Under the pieces are notes generated by a model, which was given only the letters and a program-made list of their open reading frames with translations, searched no databases and had not been told where the DNA came from. Both the position numbers and the translations under genes were made by a program. From assembly GCF_021283305.1 (NCBI RefSeq), contig NZ_JAJSOK010000080.1, positions 1-33,937 of the forward strand: a DNA stretch of 33,937 nt, written 5' to 3'. Source of the stretch: Pseudonocardia kujensis. GTDB lineage: Bacteria; Actinomycetota; Actinomycetes; Mycobacteriales; Pseudonocardiaceae. Below, piece by piece: positions 24,180-31,966 of this stretch; within the stretch, counting starts at the first letter, position 1, and each line of letters opens with the position of its first letter.

Positions 24180-25340
24180 GTGTCCGACCGTGACGACCGG
24201 GACGGCATCCGTGGCGGCCACCCCTTCGGCCGCCCCCGCAACGGGGCGAACGGCGGCGGCACCAACGGTCACCGCACCGCCGGCCCGCACGGCGTGCCGA
24301 ACCGGCCCATCCCGTTCCCGGCGGCGCGTGCCGAGGACGCCGAGTACGCCGACGAGCCGTTGGACCTCGTCGCCGTCCAGGCGGACGACGAGCTGATCAG
24401 CGCCCTCGCCGCCGGGATGACGGTCTCGGCCCCCGGGCACGGCGGGTACGACGCGGACGACAAGGTCGTCGCGATGCTCGCCGCGTGGAAGGCCGAGGTC
24501 GACGCCGAGCCGCTCCCCGAGCTGGTCGACCTCGACACCGCGGTGGCGGCACTCGAGTCCGGCTCGGTGAAGCGGCCCTCCTCGCGGCGCCGGCACCTGA
24601 TCCCGCTCGCGGGCGCGGCCGCGCTGCTGGTCTTCAGCATCGCGGGCGTCTCGATCGGGGCGCAGGACGCCGACCCGGGCAGCCCGCTGTTCGGGGTCAC
24701 GCAGGTCCTCTACAAGGACGCGGCGAACTCCAAGCTCGCGGCCGTCGAGGTCAAGCAGCGCATCGAGCAGGTCAACGCGAAGCTCGAGCGTGGCGACACC
24801 ACCGGCGCGCAGCAGGACCTGCAGGCGCTCGCACCGCTGCTGGACCAGGTCCGCCCGGAGGAGGGGAAGACCTACCTCGCCGCCGAGCAGACCTTCCTGT
24901 CGCAGAAGGTGCGGGAGACGCCGGCCGGCCAGCCGACCGACCCGCGCGCCCCGCTGCTCAACGGCACCCCGCGGCCGCAGCCGTCGACCGAGGGCGACAA
25001 GGACCAGGACCAGCCGGGTGGCGGCGGTCCGGCGTCCGACTCGTCGAGCACCACGCCGTCGTCGAGTCCGGATCGGCCGACCTCGCCGGCGGACGACCAC
25101 GACCCGCGCACCCGGGACCCGCGGACGGTCGACCCGCGGATCGCGAACGTGCCGCCGTCGCCGAGCAGCTCGGTGCCGCCGAGCTCGCCACCGTCGTCGG
25201 CCACCCCCGAGGGCAGCGCGGACACCCCGTCGCCGGCGACCCCGTCGCCGAGCACCGCCCCGGGCGGCACGACGACCACGTCGATGGGCTCGACCACCAC
25301 GGCCGAGCCCAGCACGGAGCCGGCGACCACCACGCGCTGA
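24180..25340 (+). CDS. rsdA: Membrane anti-sigma-D factor RsdA
   Basis: The 386-residue protein starts with a GTG directly after the sigD stop. The cytoplasmic N-terminal region has the acidic sigma-binding segment DLVAVQADDELISALAAG (about 62-79) and LDLDTAVAALESG. A single membrane helix spans about 140-161 after SSRRRH. The extracytoplasmic part has a helical stretch (AANSKLAAVEVKQRIEQVNAKLERGD), then a long Pro/Ser/Thr-rich tail of about 130 residues, probably wall-spanning. RsdA holds SigD inactive at the membrane and is degraded by regulated proteolysis to release it; no protease gene is nearby. A strong terminator follows. Confidence 0.9.
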   Translation: MSDRDDRDGIRGGHPFGRPRNGANGGGTNGHRTAGPHGVPNRPIPFPAARAEDAEYADEPLDLVAVQADDELISALAAGMTVSAPGHGGYDADDKVVAMLAAWKAEVDAEPLPELVDLDTAVAALESGSVKRPSSRRRHLIPLAGAAALLVFSIAGVSIGAQDADPGSPLFGVTQVLYKDAANSKLAAVEVKQRIEQVNAKLERGDTTGAQQDLQALAPLLDQVRPEEGKTYLAAEQTFLSQKVRETPAGQPTDPRAPLLNGTPRPQPSTEGDKDQDQPGGGGPASDSSSTTPSSSPDRPTSPADDHDPRTRDPRTVDPRIANVPPSPSSSVPPSSPPSSATPEGSADTPSPATPSPSTAPGGTTTTSMGSTTTAEPSTEPATTTR

Positions 25341-25360
25341 GGCTCCGGCGCACCACGCAC

Positions 25361-25395
25361 GAAGGCCCCCCGACCGGTCCGGTCGGGGGGCCTTC
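25361..25395. terminator. Strong terminator between convergent rsdA and the DUF5319 gene
   Basis: A 35-base inverted repeat with 17-base arms (GAAGGCCCCCCGACCGG and its complement) around a single central base. It would fold as a stem of about 15 bp with a short loop. It lies 20 bases after rsdA and 27 bases from the stop of the opposite gene. Confidence 0.92.
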
Positions 25396-25422
25396 GGCGA
25401 TTCCGGGGTCGGAGGCCTCGGG

Positions 25423-25800
25423 TCAGTCGTCGCTGAGTGCGGCGTCGGCGTAGCCGCGGCAGTACTCCCACGTGACGTAGTGCGCGGGGTCCGGGTCGAA
25501 CGCGGGCTCGTGCGGGCGCATCTGTCCCTCGTCGAGCAGCTGCTGCAGGCTCGAGCGCAGCAGGTTCCACTCGTGGAAGTGCTGCTCGCCGCAGTCGGCG
25601 CAGTCGACCAGGATCCCGCGGATGCCGCGGTGCTCGAGCAGCGCCTGGTAGACGGCGAGGTCCGCGAGGTCGGCCACGACCTCCTCGCGCTCCTCCTCGG
25701 TCAGCTCCTCGTGGTCCTCCGCCCCGGCCTCGTCGAGCGAGAGGGCAGGGTCGTAGGGATCGCCCGCGAAGGGGTCGGGGGGCAGGCCGTCGAACGCCAC
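25423..25800 (-). CDS. DUF5319 family protein, Rv3412-like
   Basis: The 125-residue acidic protein contains GLPPDPFAGDPYDP at the N terminus, then VADLADLAVYQALLEHRGIRGILVDCADCGEQHFHEWNLLRSSL and the conserved end RPHEPAFDPDPAHYVTWEYCRGYADA. The CADCGEQHFHEW group (C-x2-C with two His) could bind zinc. Function is unknown; the family is actinobacterial and sits beside guaB. I choose the GTG at 25800 because TACCGT (25812 to 25807 on this strand) lies 6 bases upstream, predicting a leaderless message. A GTG at 25806 would give two extra residues but touches that box. Confidence 0.88.
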   Translation of the reverse strand: MAFDGLPPDPFAGDPYDPALSLDEAGAEDHEELTEEEREEVVADLADLAVYQALLEHRGIRGILVDCADCGEQHFHEWNLLRSSLQQLLDEGQMRPHEPAFDPDPAHYVTWEYCRGYADAALSDD

Positions 25801-25854
25801 GTCCACACGGTACCGCGTCCGGCCCGGGGGGCGGGAAGCTGTCCACCGGTCCAC

Positions 25855-25872
25855 CCACAGGCCTGTGGACAA
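25855..25872. promoter_or_regulatory. DnaA-box-like site overlapping a 14-bp palindrome
   Basis: TGTGGACAA (25864-25872) is the complement of TTGTCCACA, the preferred DnaA box of GC-rich actinobacteria. It overlaps the palindrome CCACAGGCCTGTGG (25855-25868). The site lies between the divergent DUF5319 gene and guaB. A single exact 9-mer could still be chance. Confidence 0.4.
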
Positions 25873-25966
25873 CTCACTCGGCCTGGGGACGGACACCGGC
25901 GCGCCACGGATGCCGGGTGTGTCGGGCGACTCCCCACGGCGGACCGGAGGCGCTCGGAGGCCCGGA

Positions 25967-25972
25967 TACCAT
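25967..25972 (+). promoter_or_regulatory. -10 box of guaB
   Basis: TACCAT lies about 77 bases before the guaB ATG, giving a leader of roughly 70 bases. No clear -35 box is seen. Confidence 0.35.
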
Positions 25973-26048
25973 GGTGTCCTGCGACGGTGGTCCACCCGAG
26001 CCGCGAGCGGGCCGCCTGGGACGTCCGGTGAAGGGTGCACGACCAGCC

Positions 26049-27554
26049 ATGACGAGCGAGATCAACGGACTGCCGCCGAAGTTCGCGATGCTCGGCCTCA
26101 CCTTCGACGACGTACTGCTGCTCCCCGCGGAGTCCGACGTCGTGCCGAGTGCGGTCGACACGAGCACCCAGCTCTCGCGCCGGGTGCGGATCAGGGTTCC
26201 CCTGGTGTCGTCGCCGATGGACACCGTGACCGAGGCGCGGATGGCGATCGCCATGGCCCGCGCCGGCGGCCTCGGCGTGCTGCACCGCAACCTCTCCGCC
26301 GAGGAGCAGGCCACGCAGGTCGAGGTGGTGAAGCGCTCCGAGGCCGGCATGGTGACCGACCCGGTGACCTGCTCGCCCGACGCGACGCTGGCCGAGGTCG
26401 ACGCGCTGTGCGGCAAGTACCGCATCTCCGGCCTCCCGGTGACCGACGCCGAGGGCAAGCTGGTCGGGATCATCACCAACCGGGACATGCGCTTCGAGGT
26501 CGACCACCAGCGCCCGGTGCACGAGGTGATGACGAGGGCCCCGCTGATCACCGCGCGGGTCGGCGTCACCGCGGAGGCGGCCCTCGGCCTGCTGCGCCGG
26601 CACAAGCTCGAGAAGCTCCCGATCATCGACGGCGACGGCGTGCTCCGCGGCCTGATCACGATCAAGGACTTCAACAAGACCGAGAAGTACCCGCTGGCCA
26701 CCAAGGACCCGGACGGGCGGCTGGTCGTCGGCGCCGCGGTGGGCGTCGGCGAGGACGCGTACGCCCGGGCGATGGGCCTGGTCGACGCCGGGGTGGACGT
26801 GCTGATGGTCGACACCGCGCACGGGCACTCCCGGCGGGTGCTGGAGACCGTCGCGAAGCTGCGCGCCGAGGTCGGCGAGTCGGTCGACGTCGTCGGCGGC
26901 AACGTGGCGACCTACGCCGGGGCCCAGGCCCTGGTCGAGGCCGGGGCGGACGCGGTGAAGGTCGGCGTCGGGCCGGGCTCCATCTGCACCACCCGCGTGG
27001 TCGCCGGCGTCGGCGCCCCGCAGATCACCGCGGTGTACGAGGCCGCGCGCGCCTGCGCGCCCGCCGGTGTCCCGGTGATCGCCGACGGCGGCATCCAGTA
27101 CTCCGGCGACATCTCGAAGGCCATCGCGGCCGGCGCCTCCACGGTGATGCTCGGCAGCCTGCTGGCCGGCACCGCGGAGTCGCCCGGCGAGCTGATCTTC
27201 GTCGGCGGCAAGCAGTTCAAGACCTACCGCGGGATGGGCTCGCTCGGCGCCATGCAGTCGCGCGGCAGCGCCAAGTCCTACTCCAAGGACCGCTACGCCC
27301 AGGACGACGTGCTCAGCGAGGACAAGCTCGTCCCCGAGGGCATCGAGGGGCGGATCCCGTTCCGCGGCCCCCTGCAGTCCGTGGTGCACCAGCTCGTCGG
27401 CGGCCTGCGGTCCGGAATGGGCTACGCGGGCGCGCAGACCATCCCGGAGCTCCAGCAGGCCCAGCTGGTCCGGATCACGGCCGCCGGGCTCAAGGAGAGC
27501 CACCCGCACGACATCACCATGACCGTGGAGGCCCCGAACTACGCCGCTCGCTGA
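26049..27554 (+). CDS. guaB: IMP dehydrogenase
   Basis: The 501-residue enzyme oxidises IMP to XMP, the committed step to GMP. TFDDVLLLP near residue 18 and SSPMDTVTE are the N-terminal signatures. Two CBS domains occupy about 104-212. The catalytic loop GVGPGSICTTRVVAGVG carries Cys313, and the flap region has the KSYSKDRYAQ segment. VIADGGIQYSGDI binds phosphate. The ATG at 26049 aligns with family starts; longer upstream frames lack support. It is followed by guaB3 32 bases later, as in mycobacteria (guaB2-guaB3). Confidence 0.97.
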   Translation: MTSEINGLPPKFAMLGLTFDDVLLLPAESDVVPSAVDTSTQLSRRVRIRVPLVSSPMDTVTEARMAIAMARAGGLGVLHRNLSAEEQATQVEVVKRSEAGMVTDPVTCSPDATLAEVDALCGKYRISGLPVTDAEGKLVGIITNRDMRFEVDHQRPVHEVMTRAPLITARVGVTAEAALGLLRRHKLEKLPIIDGDGVLRGLITIKDFNKTEKYPLATKDPDGRLVVGAAVGVGEDAYARAMGLVDAGVDVLMVDTAHGHSRRVLETVAKLRAEVGESVDVVGGNVATYAGAQALVEAGADAVKVGVGPGSICTTRVVAGVGAPQITAVYEAARACAPAGVPVIADGGIQYSGDISKAIAAGASTVMLGSLLAGTAESPGELIFVGGKQFKTYRGMGSLGAMQSRGSAKSYSKDRYAQDDVLSEDKLVPEGIEGRIPFRGPLQSVVHQLVGGLRSGMGYAGAQTIPELQQAQLVRITAAGLKESHPHDITMTVEAPNYAAR

Positions 27555-27572
27555 CCCGTCGGCTCGCTCCTC

Positions 27573-27578
27573 TACGCT
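27573..27578 (+). promoter_or_regulatory. -10 box of guaB3, leaderless type
   Basis: TACGCT lies 8 bases before the GTG at 27587, so guaB3 can be transcribed independently of guaB with no leader. Confidence 0.4.
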
Positions 27579-27586
27579 GGTCACCC

Positions 27587-28711
27587 GTGCGGGACCTCGT
27601 GGAGATCGGGATGGGCCGGGAGGCCCGTCGTGCCTACGACCTGAACCAGGTCGAGATCGTGCCGTCGCGGCGGACGCGGAGCTCGCAGGAGGTCTCGACC
27701 GCCTGGCAGCTCGACGCGTACCGGTTCGAGATCCCGCTCGTCACGCACCCGACGGACGCGGTGGTCTCGCCGGCCACCGCGGTCGCGATCGGCAAGCTCG
27801 GCGGGATGTCGGTGCTCAACGCCGAGGGTCTCTGGGCCCGGCACGCCGACGCCCAGGGCGCGATCGCCCGGGTCGTGGAGGCGGCCGACTCGGACGACCC
27901 GAGCGCCGCGGTCCGGATGCTGCAGGAGCTGCACGCGGCCCCGATCCAGGAGGACCTGCTCGCCGAGGCCCTGCGGACGGTCCGGGACGCGGGCGTCACG
28001 GTCGCGGCGCGGGTCAGCCCGCAGCGGGCCCGCGAGCTCACCCCGGCGCTGCTCGCCGGCGGCGTCGAGATCCTGGTCGTGCAGGGCACGATCATCTCCG
28101 CCGAGCACGTGAGCAAGGGTGAGCCGCTCAATCTCAAGGACTTCATCAACTCGCTCGACGTGCCGGTGGTCGCCGGCGGCGTGGGCGACTACCGCACCGC
28201 GATGCACCTCATGCGCACCGGCGCGGCCGGCGTGATCGTCGGGTACGGGGAGTCGAGCGCCACCACCACGGACGAGGTGCTGGGCATCGGCGTCCCGATG
28301 GCGACCGCGCTGGTCGACGCGGCCGCGGCGCGCCGCGACTACCTCGACGAGACCGGCGGCCGGTACGTGCACGTGATCGCCGACGGCGGCATCAACGGCT
28401 CCGGTGACGTCGCCAAGGCCATCGCCTGCGGGGCGGACGCGGTGATGCTCGGCGAGCAGCTCGCCGACTCGGCCGACGCCCCGGCGGACGGGCTCTACTG
28501 GACCTCCGCCGCCGCGCACCCGTCGCTGCCGCGCTCGGACGTCACGGGCTTCGCCCCGTCGGACCGGACGCTGGAGCAGGTGCTGTTCGGGCCGTCGTCC
28601 ACGCCGTACGGCACCGTCGACATCTTCGGCGCGCTGCGCCGGGCGATGGCGAAGACGGGCTACTCGGATCTCAAGGAGTTCCAGCGGGTGGGGCTGACCG
28701 TCCGGGCCTGA
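27587..28711 (+). CDS. guaB3: GuaB3 family IMP dehydrogenase-related protein
   Basis: The 374-residue protein has the IMPDH barrel without CBS domains. It begins MRDLVEIGMGREARRAYDLNQVEIVPSRRTR, typical of GuaB3. HVIADGGINGSGDVAKAIACGADAVMLG is the phosphate-binding part. The loop that holds the catalytic Cys in IMPDH reads GYGESSATTTDEVLG, with Ala225 in the Cys position. Actinobacterial GuaB3 proteins, as I recall the mycobacterial one, also lack this Cys, whereas some other GuaB3 enzymes keep it. It may not perform the IMPDH reaction. The gene overlaps the 3' end of the convergent DUF488 gene by 41 bases. Confidence 0.93.
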   Translation: MRDLVEIGMGREARRAYDLNQVEIVPSRRTRSSQEVSTAWQLDAYRFEIPLVTHPTDAVVSPATAVAIGKLGGMSVLNAEGLWARHADAQGAIARVVEAADSDDPSAAVRMLQELHAAPIQEDLLAEALRTVRDAGVTVAARVSPQRARELTPALLAGGVEILVVQGTIISAEHVSKGEPLNLKDFINSLDVPVVAGGVGDYRTAMHLMRTGAAGVIVGYGESSATTTDEVLGIGVPMATALVDAAAARRDYLDETGGRYVHVIADGGINGSGDVAKAIACGADAVMLGEQLADSADAPADGLYWTSAAAHPSLPRSDVTGFAPSDRTLEQVLFGPSSTPYGTVDIFGALRRAMAKTGYSDLKEFQRVGLTVRA

Positions 28712-29081
28712 TCCGGCGGGGTCGGCCGTCGGCCAGCCGCGCCTCGAGGTAGTCGCGCAGCGCCACGGCGTTGTTGTGCTCGCGGTCCCGGGTGCTGTAG
28801 AGCAGGGTCAGGGTGCCGGACCGCGCGGCGTCGACGAGCGGCCGCCAGGCCTCGGGGTGCTCGTCGAGCTCGGCGAAGTAGCGGCGGCGGAACTCCGCCC
28901 AGCGCTCCGGGTCGTGGCCGAACCACTTCCGGAGCTCGGAGCTGGGGGCGACGTCCTTCGCCCACCCGTCCATCTGCAGGTCGTCGCGGCGGACGCCCCG
29001 CGGCCACAGCCGTTCCACCAGGTAGGACCGGCCCTCGTGGCGCTCGTGGTCGTGGACGCGCGACAGCACGATGGTTCCCAT
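28671..29081 (-). CDS. DUF488 family protein
   Basis: The 136-residue protein shows the DUF488 signatures: YLVERLWPRGVRRDDLQ near residue 20, WAKDVAPSSELRKWFGHDPERWAEFRRRYFAEL, and LLYSTRDREHNNAVALRDYLE. The fold is thought to be rhodanese-like or nucleic-acid related; no reaction is established. The ATG at 29081 is preceded by GGAGG at 5 bases, clearly better than the upstream in-frame start. Its last 41 bases overlap the 3' end of guaB3 on the other strand. Confidence 0.9.
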   Translation of the reverse strand: MGTIVLSRVHDHERHEGRSYLVERLWPRGVRRDDLQMDGWAKDVAPSSELRKWFGHDPERWAEFRRRYFAELDEHPEAWRPLVDAARSGTLTLLYSTRDREHNNAVALRDYLEARLADGRPRRIRPGRSAPPAGTP

Positions 29082-29277
29082 GGCCTCCTCCACGGCCGGC
29101 GGTGGCGCGCCCACGGGTGGACAGCGCGCCGGGCAGCACGGTGGACAGGATGGGGGCGGGACGGGCCCGCGGTCGAGCCCGTCGTCCGGTCCGGTGGCGC
29201 GGCGACCGGGCGGAAGCGCCCACCCGAAACTCCGATCGGGCTCGCCGAACCGGACAGGACCTGTCAGGGTTCGGCCC

Positions 29278-29283
29278 TACCGT
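29278..29283 (+). promoter_or_regulatory. -10 box of the pyridoxamine oxidase-like gene, leaderless type
   Basis: TACCGT lies 6 bases before the ATG at 29290. Just upstream, GACAG and CTGTC (within 29253-29265) form a small inverted repeat around the expected -35 zone. Confidence 0.4.
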
Positions 29284-29289
29284 CCCGGT

Positions 29290-29784
29290 ATGACCACCTC
29301 CTGGCAGGAGTTCGAGAAGGTCGCGCCGCGGATCGCGGAGATCTTCCGCCGCCGGCACGCCGCGACCGGCAACCTGTGCTTCCTGGGCACGCTGCGACCG
29401 GACGGCTTCCCACGGATCTGCCCGATGGAGCCGCGGTTCTTCGAGGACCGGCTCTGGCTCGTCGGCATGCCGGACACCGCGAAGTTCCGCGACCTCGAGC
29501 GGGACCCGCGTTTCACGCTGCACACCGCGACGGTCGACACCCAGGTGTCGGACGGCGACGCCAAGGTCTGGGGCACGGTCGAGGACGTGCAGGACGAGGA
29601 CCTGCACGCCCGGTTCGCCGACCACCTGTTCGCCGAGACCGGCCTCGACCTGCGCGGGCGGCGCTTCGACCGGTTCCTCGGCGCCCGGCTCGTCGGGGCG
29701 TCGGCGGTCGAGGTGAGCGGCGGGCACCTCGACGTCACGGTCTGGCGCGCGGGCGGCCAGGAGAAGGTGGTCCGCAAGCACTGA
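29290..29784 (+). CDS. Pyridoxamine 5'-phosphate oxidase-like, flavin-binding split-barrel protein
   Basis: The 164-residue product has the split-barrel pattern of small FMN/F420-binding proteins: GNLCFLGTLRPDGFPRICPME (strands 1-2), EDRLWLVGMPDTAKFRDLERDPRFTLHT (the PNPOx-type K..D/N-L-x-x-x-P-R motif) and AKVWGTVEDV. It is far shorter than PdxH and lacks its C-terminal substrate motif, so vitamin B6 oxidation is unlikely. A reductase or cofactor-binding role using F420, FMN or heme is more typical. Monocistronic, with its own -10 box and a 14-bp-stem terminator after it. Confidence 0.85.
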   Translation: MTTSWQEFEKVAPRIAEIFRRRHAATGNLCFLGTLRPDGFPRICPMEPRFFEDRLWLVGMPDTAKFRDLERDPRFTLHTATVDTQVSDGDAKVWGTVEDVQDEDLHARFADHLFAETGLDLRGRRFDRFLGARLVGASAVEVSGGHLDVTVWRAGGQEKVVRKH

Positions 29785-29843
29785 CCCGCACCGGCCGACG
29801 TCGGGCACGGTCGGCGCGAACGGGTGCGCCGGGTCGGAACCGG

Positions 29844-29873
29844 GCGCGCCTCGCCCCCCGGGGCGAGGCGCGC
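29844..29873. terminator. Terminator after the pyridoxamine oxidase-like gene
   Basis: GCGCGCCTCGCCCC (29844-29857) pairs perfectly with GGGGCGAGGCGCGC (29860-29873). It lies 60 bases after the stop and abuts the remnant on the other strand. Confidence 0.85.
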
Positions 29874-30086
29874 TCAGATCGTGGCGGTGTGCACGATGAG
29901 CAGCGGGAACAGCGGCGGCTGCTGCACCGCCCAGAAGATCCACTCGGTCTTGCGGGCCGGCGATCGCCAGCGCGGAGGACAGCGCGCCGATCCCCACGCC
30001 GAACACCCCGAGCAGGACCAGCCACACGATCACGTGCAGCGGGCGAACGGGATCGCGACGAGCGTGATGATCGAACGGCTGGCGGG
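29874..30086 (-). pseudogene. Frameshifted small membrane-protein remnant
   Basis: Read on the minus strand, hydrophobic membrane-like sequence appears in successive frames. RSIITLVAIPFARCT ends in a stop in one frame. VIVWLVLLGVFGVGIG and ALSSALAIAG follow in a second. RKTEWIFWAVQQPPLFPLLI then VHTATI and a TGA (29876 to 29874) come in a third. The switch between the last two lies near 29953-29968. An intact gene would encode a short protein with two or three membrane helices right after the metallopeptidase gene. Decay or a sequencing error in a homopolymer-poor GC-rich region are both possible. Confidence 0.45.
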
Positions 30087-31091
30087 TCAGGCCGGCACGT
30101 AGGCGGGTCGCGCGATGACGAGGTCGTGCACGAACCGCAGCTTGTCCAGCACGGTCGGGGCGAGCACGAAGGGGTAGAGGTCGGCGTGGCCCATCGCGCG
30201 GTTGACGGCGTTGAGCGCGTAGGTCAGCGGGAGCCAGGCCGCGATGACCGCGTCGAAGTCCTTCTCGGACTCGTGCGGCTCGGAGGTGAGGTCCTCGCGG
30301 GCGTCGAGCGGGCCCTGCACGCTGATCCCGAACGCCGCCGCGGTCTGCGAGGTGTCGCGGATGTGCAGGTAGTGCGCGAAGGTCTCGGCCCAGTCCTCCC
30401 ACGGGTGCGCGGTGGCGTAGGCGCTGACGTACCGGTCCTCCCAGCCCGCGGGCGGGGCGGAGGAGTAGTGCCGTTCCAGGGCGTCGGCGTAGGACTCGCG
30501 CTCGTCGCCGAACAACGCACGGAACTCCTCGTTGCGCCCCGGCCGGTCGACCAGCACCTCCCAGTACCAGTGCCCGGTCTCGTGCCGCAGGTGCCCGAGC
30601 AGGGTGCGGTAGGGCTCGGCGAGCTGCACGCGCATCCGTTCCCGGTAGCCCGCGTCGCCCTCGGCGAGGTCGAGGGTGACGACGCCGCTCGCGTGCCCGG
30701 TCGTCACCGGCTCGTGGGCACTGGAGAGCAGGTCGAAGGCGAGCCCGCCGACCGGGTCCTCGTCCCTGCCGACGACGGGCAACGCCAGGTCGTCGAGCTG
30801 GTAGAGCAGCCGCCGCTTGGCCTGCTCGGTGAGGGCGAAGGCGGCCAGCCCGTCGGTGTCGTCGTCGGCGGGGCGGGTCCGGGTGAGGGCGCAGCAGTCG
30901 CACAACGCGCCGGGTGCGTCGGCGAACCAGTTGCACGTGGCGGTCCGCCGGTTCGCGCACCGGTGCCGGCCCTCCGCCCGCACGATCGTCCGCTCCGCAC
31001 GGGAGAAGCCGATCTCCGTGCCGCAGGTGAGGCAGACCGAGTTCTCGAAGAACACCAGGGCGGAGCAGTGGGGGCAGGCGAACGCGCGCAC
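30087..31091 (-). CDS. Zinc-ribbon putative zinc-binding metallopeptidase (Peptidase_Mx-like)
   Basis: The 334-residue protein starts with a zinc ribbon: CPHC (C6, C9) and CLTC (C20, C23). A second Cys cluster follows, C45, C53, C64 and C66-C67. The peptidase part has H170-E-T-G-H174, an HExxH zinc site, in GHLRHETGHWYWE, and a downstream acidic ALFGDERESYADAL and WEDWAETFAHYLH, where a third ligand may lie. This pattern fits the putative zinc-binding metallopeptidase family PF15887. The GTG at 31091 is 8 bases after the transglutaminase stop, so the two are co-transcribed. A role in processing products of the ATP-grasp/transglutaminase system is inference. Confidence 0.85.
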   Translation of the reverse strand: MRAFACPHCSALVFFENSVCLTCGTEIGFSRAERTIVRAEGRHRCANRRTATCNWFADAPGALCDCCALTRTRPADDDTDGLAAFALTEQAKRRLLYQLDDLALPVVGRDEDPVGGLAFDLLSSAHEPVTTGHASGVVTLDLAEGDAGYRERMRVQLAEPYRTLLGHLRHETGHWYWEVLVDRPGRNEEFRALFGDERESYADALERHYSSAPPAGWEDRYVSAYATAHPWEDWAETFAHYLHIRDTSQTAAAFGISVQGPLDAREDLTSEPHESEKDFDAVIAAWLPLTYALNAVNRAMGHADLYPFVLAPTVLDKLRFVHDLVIARPAYVPA

Positions 31092-31099
31092 GGGGCTCG

Positions 31100-31966
31100 T
31101 TACCCGGTCCCGTCCGGCGCCACACGCTCGAGATCCACCGCCACGGCCATCGTGCTGCGCGCCGAGTCCGCGAAGAGCACGCCCTTGAGCGGGGGCACGT
31201 CGCCGTAGTCGCGGCCGTGCGCGAGCACGACGTAGGAGTCGTCGACCACCCGGTCGTTGGTCGGGTCGAGGTCGAGCCACCCGTCGCCGGTCCAGACGGA
31301 GAACCAGGCGTGCGAGGCGTCGACCCCGCGCAGCTTCGGCTTCCCGGGCGGCGGCCGGGTCTCCAGGTAGCCGCTGACGTACCGGGCGGGCAGCCCGCGG
31401 GTGCGCAACGCGGCCACCGCGAGGTGCGCGAAGTCCTGGCAGACGCCTTCGCCGCCGGTGAGCAGGTCGGTCACGGTGGAGCGGACCGTGGTCGCGCCGG
31501 TGACGTAGGCGAAGTCCGCGTGGATGCGCCGGCAGAGGTCGGCGGCGGCCTCGCCGAGCGGGCGCCCGGGCGGGAAGGAGGGCGCGGCGTAGTCGGCGAC
31601 CTCCGGCTGGGCCGGCAGCCGCGGCGACGGCAGGGCGAAAGGCCGGGCGTCGACGTCCTTCCGGTCCCGGACCTCCTCCCAGGCGCGCAGCGCCGGTGGC
31701 ACCACGGCCCGGGCGACCGTCACGGTGCTCTCCGCCAGCACGGTGAGCGCGCGGTGCGGGGTGCGGACGCAGAAGTACATGGAGCGGTTGCCGAGGGCGT
31801 CGACGTGCTCGCGCAGCTCGTCCGGCGCCGGGTGGACCACCATGCGGGCGTCGGTGCAGCGCTGGTCGGGCTGGGTGCGGGGGAGCAGGTGCGCCCGACC
31901 GAAGCTGGTGGTGACCTCGCCGGAGTACTCGTACGCGGTGCGGTGCGTGACGCGGTAGGTGGTCAC
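31100..31966 (-). CDS. Transglutaminase-like cysteine protease family protein
   Basis: The 288-residue protein has the N-terminal bacterial transglutaminase-like domain (YRVTHRTAYEYSGEVTTSFGRAHLLPR) and the catalytic core. The triad is C176 in GGEGVCQDFAHLAV, H219 in DASHAWFSVW and D234 in LDLDPTND. Members are usually peptidases or amidases rather than cross-linkers. The GTG overlaps the stop of the ATP-grasp/alpha-E gene by four bases (GTGA), so expression is coupled. This trio is the classic partner set around circularly permuted ATP-grasp ligases, where the protease is predicted to cleave what the ligase joins. Confidence 0.93.
   Translation of the reverse strand: MTTYRVTHRTAYEYSGEVTTSFGRAHLLPRTQPDQRCTDARMVVHPAPDELREHVDALGNRSMYFCVRTPHRALTVLAESTVTVARAVVPPALRAWEEVRDRKDVDARPFALPSPRLPAQPEVADYAAPSFPPGRPLGEAAADLCRRIHADFAYVTGATTVRSTVTDLLTGGEGVCQDFAHLAVAALRTRGLPARYVSGYLETRPPPGKPKLRGVDASHAWFSVWTGDGWLDLDPTNDRVVDDSYVVLAHGRDYGDVPPLKGVLFADSARSTMAVAVDLERVAPDGTG

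Noticed and set aside
28660..31125. 821-codon minus-strand frame from guaB3 to the metallopeptidase
   Set aside because: It joins shadows of several genes; only the short hydrophobic part near 29960-30050 may be real, listed as a remnant.
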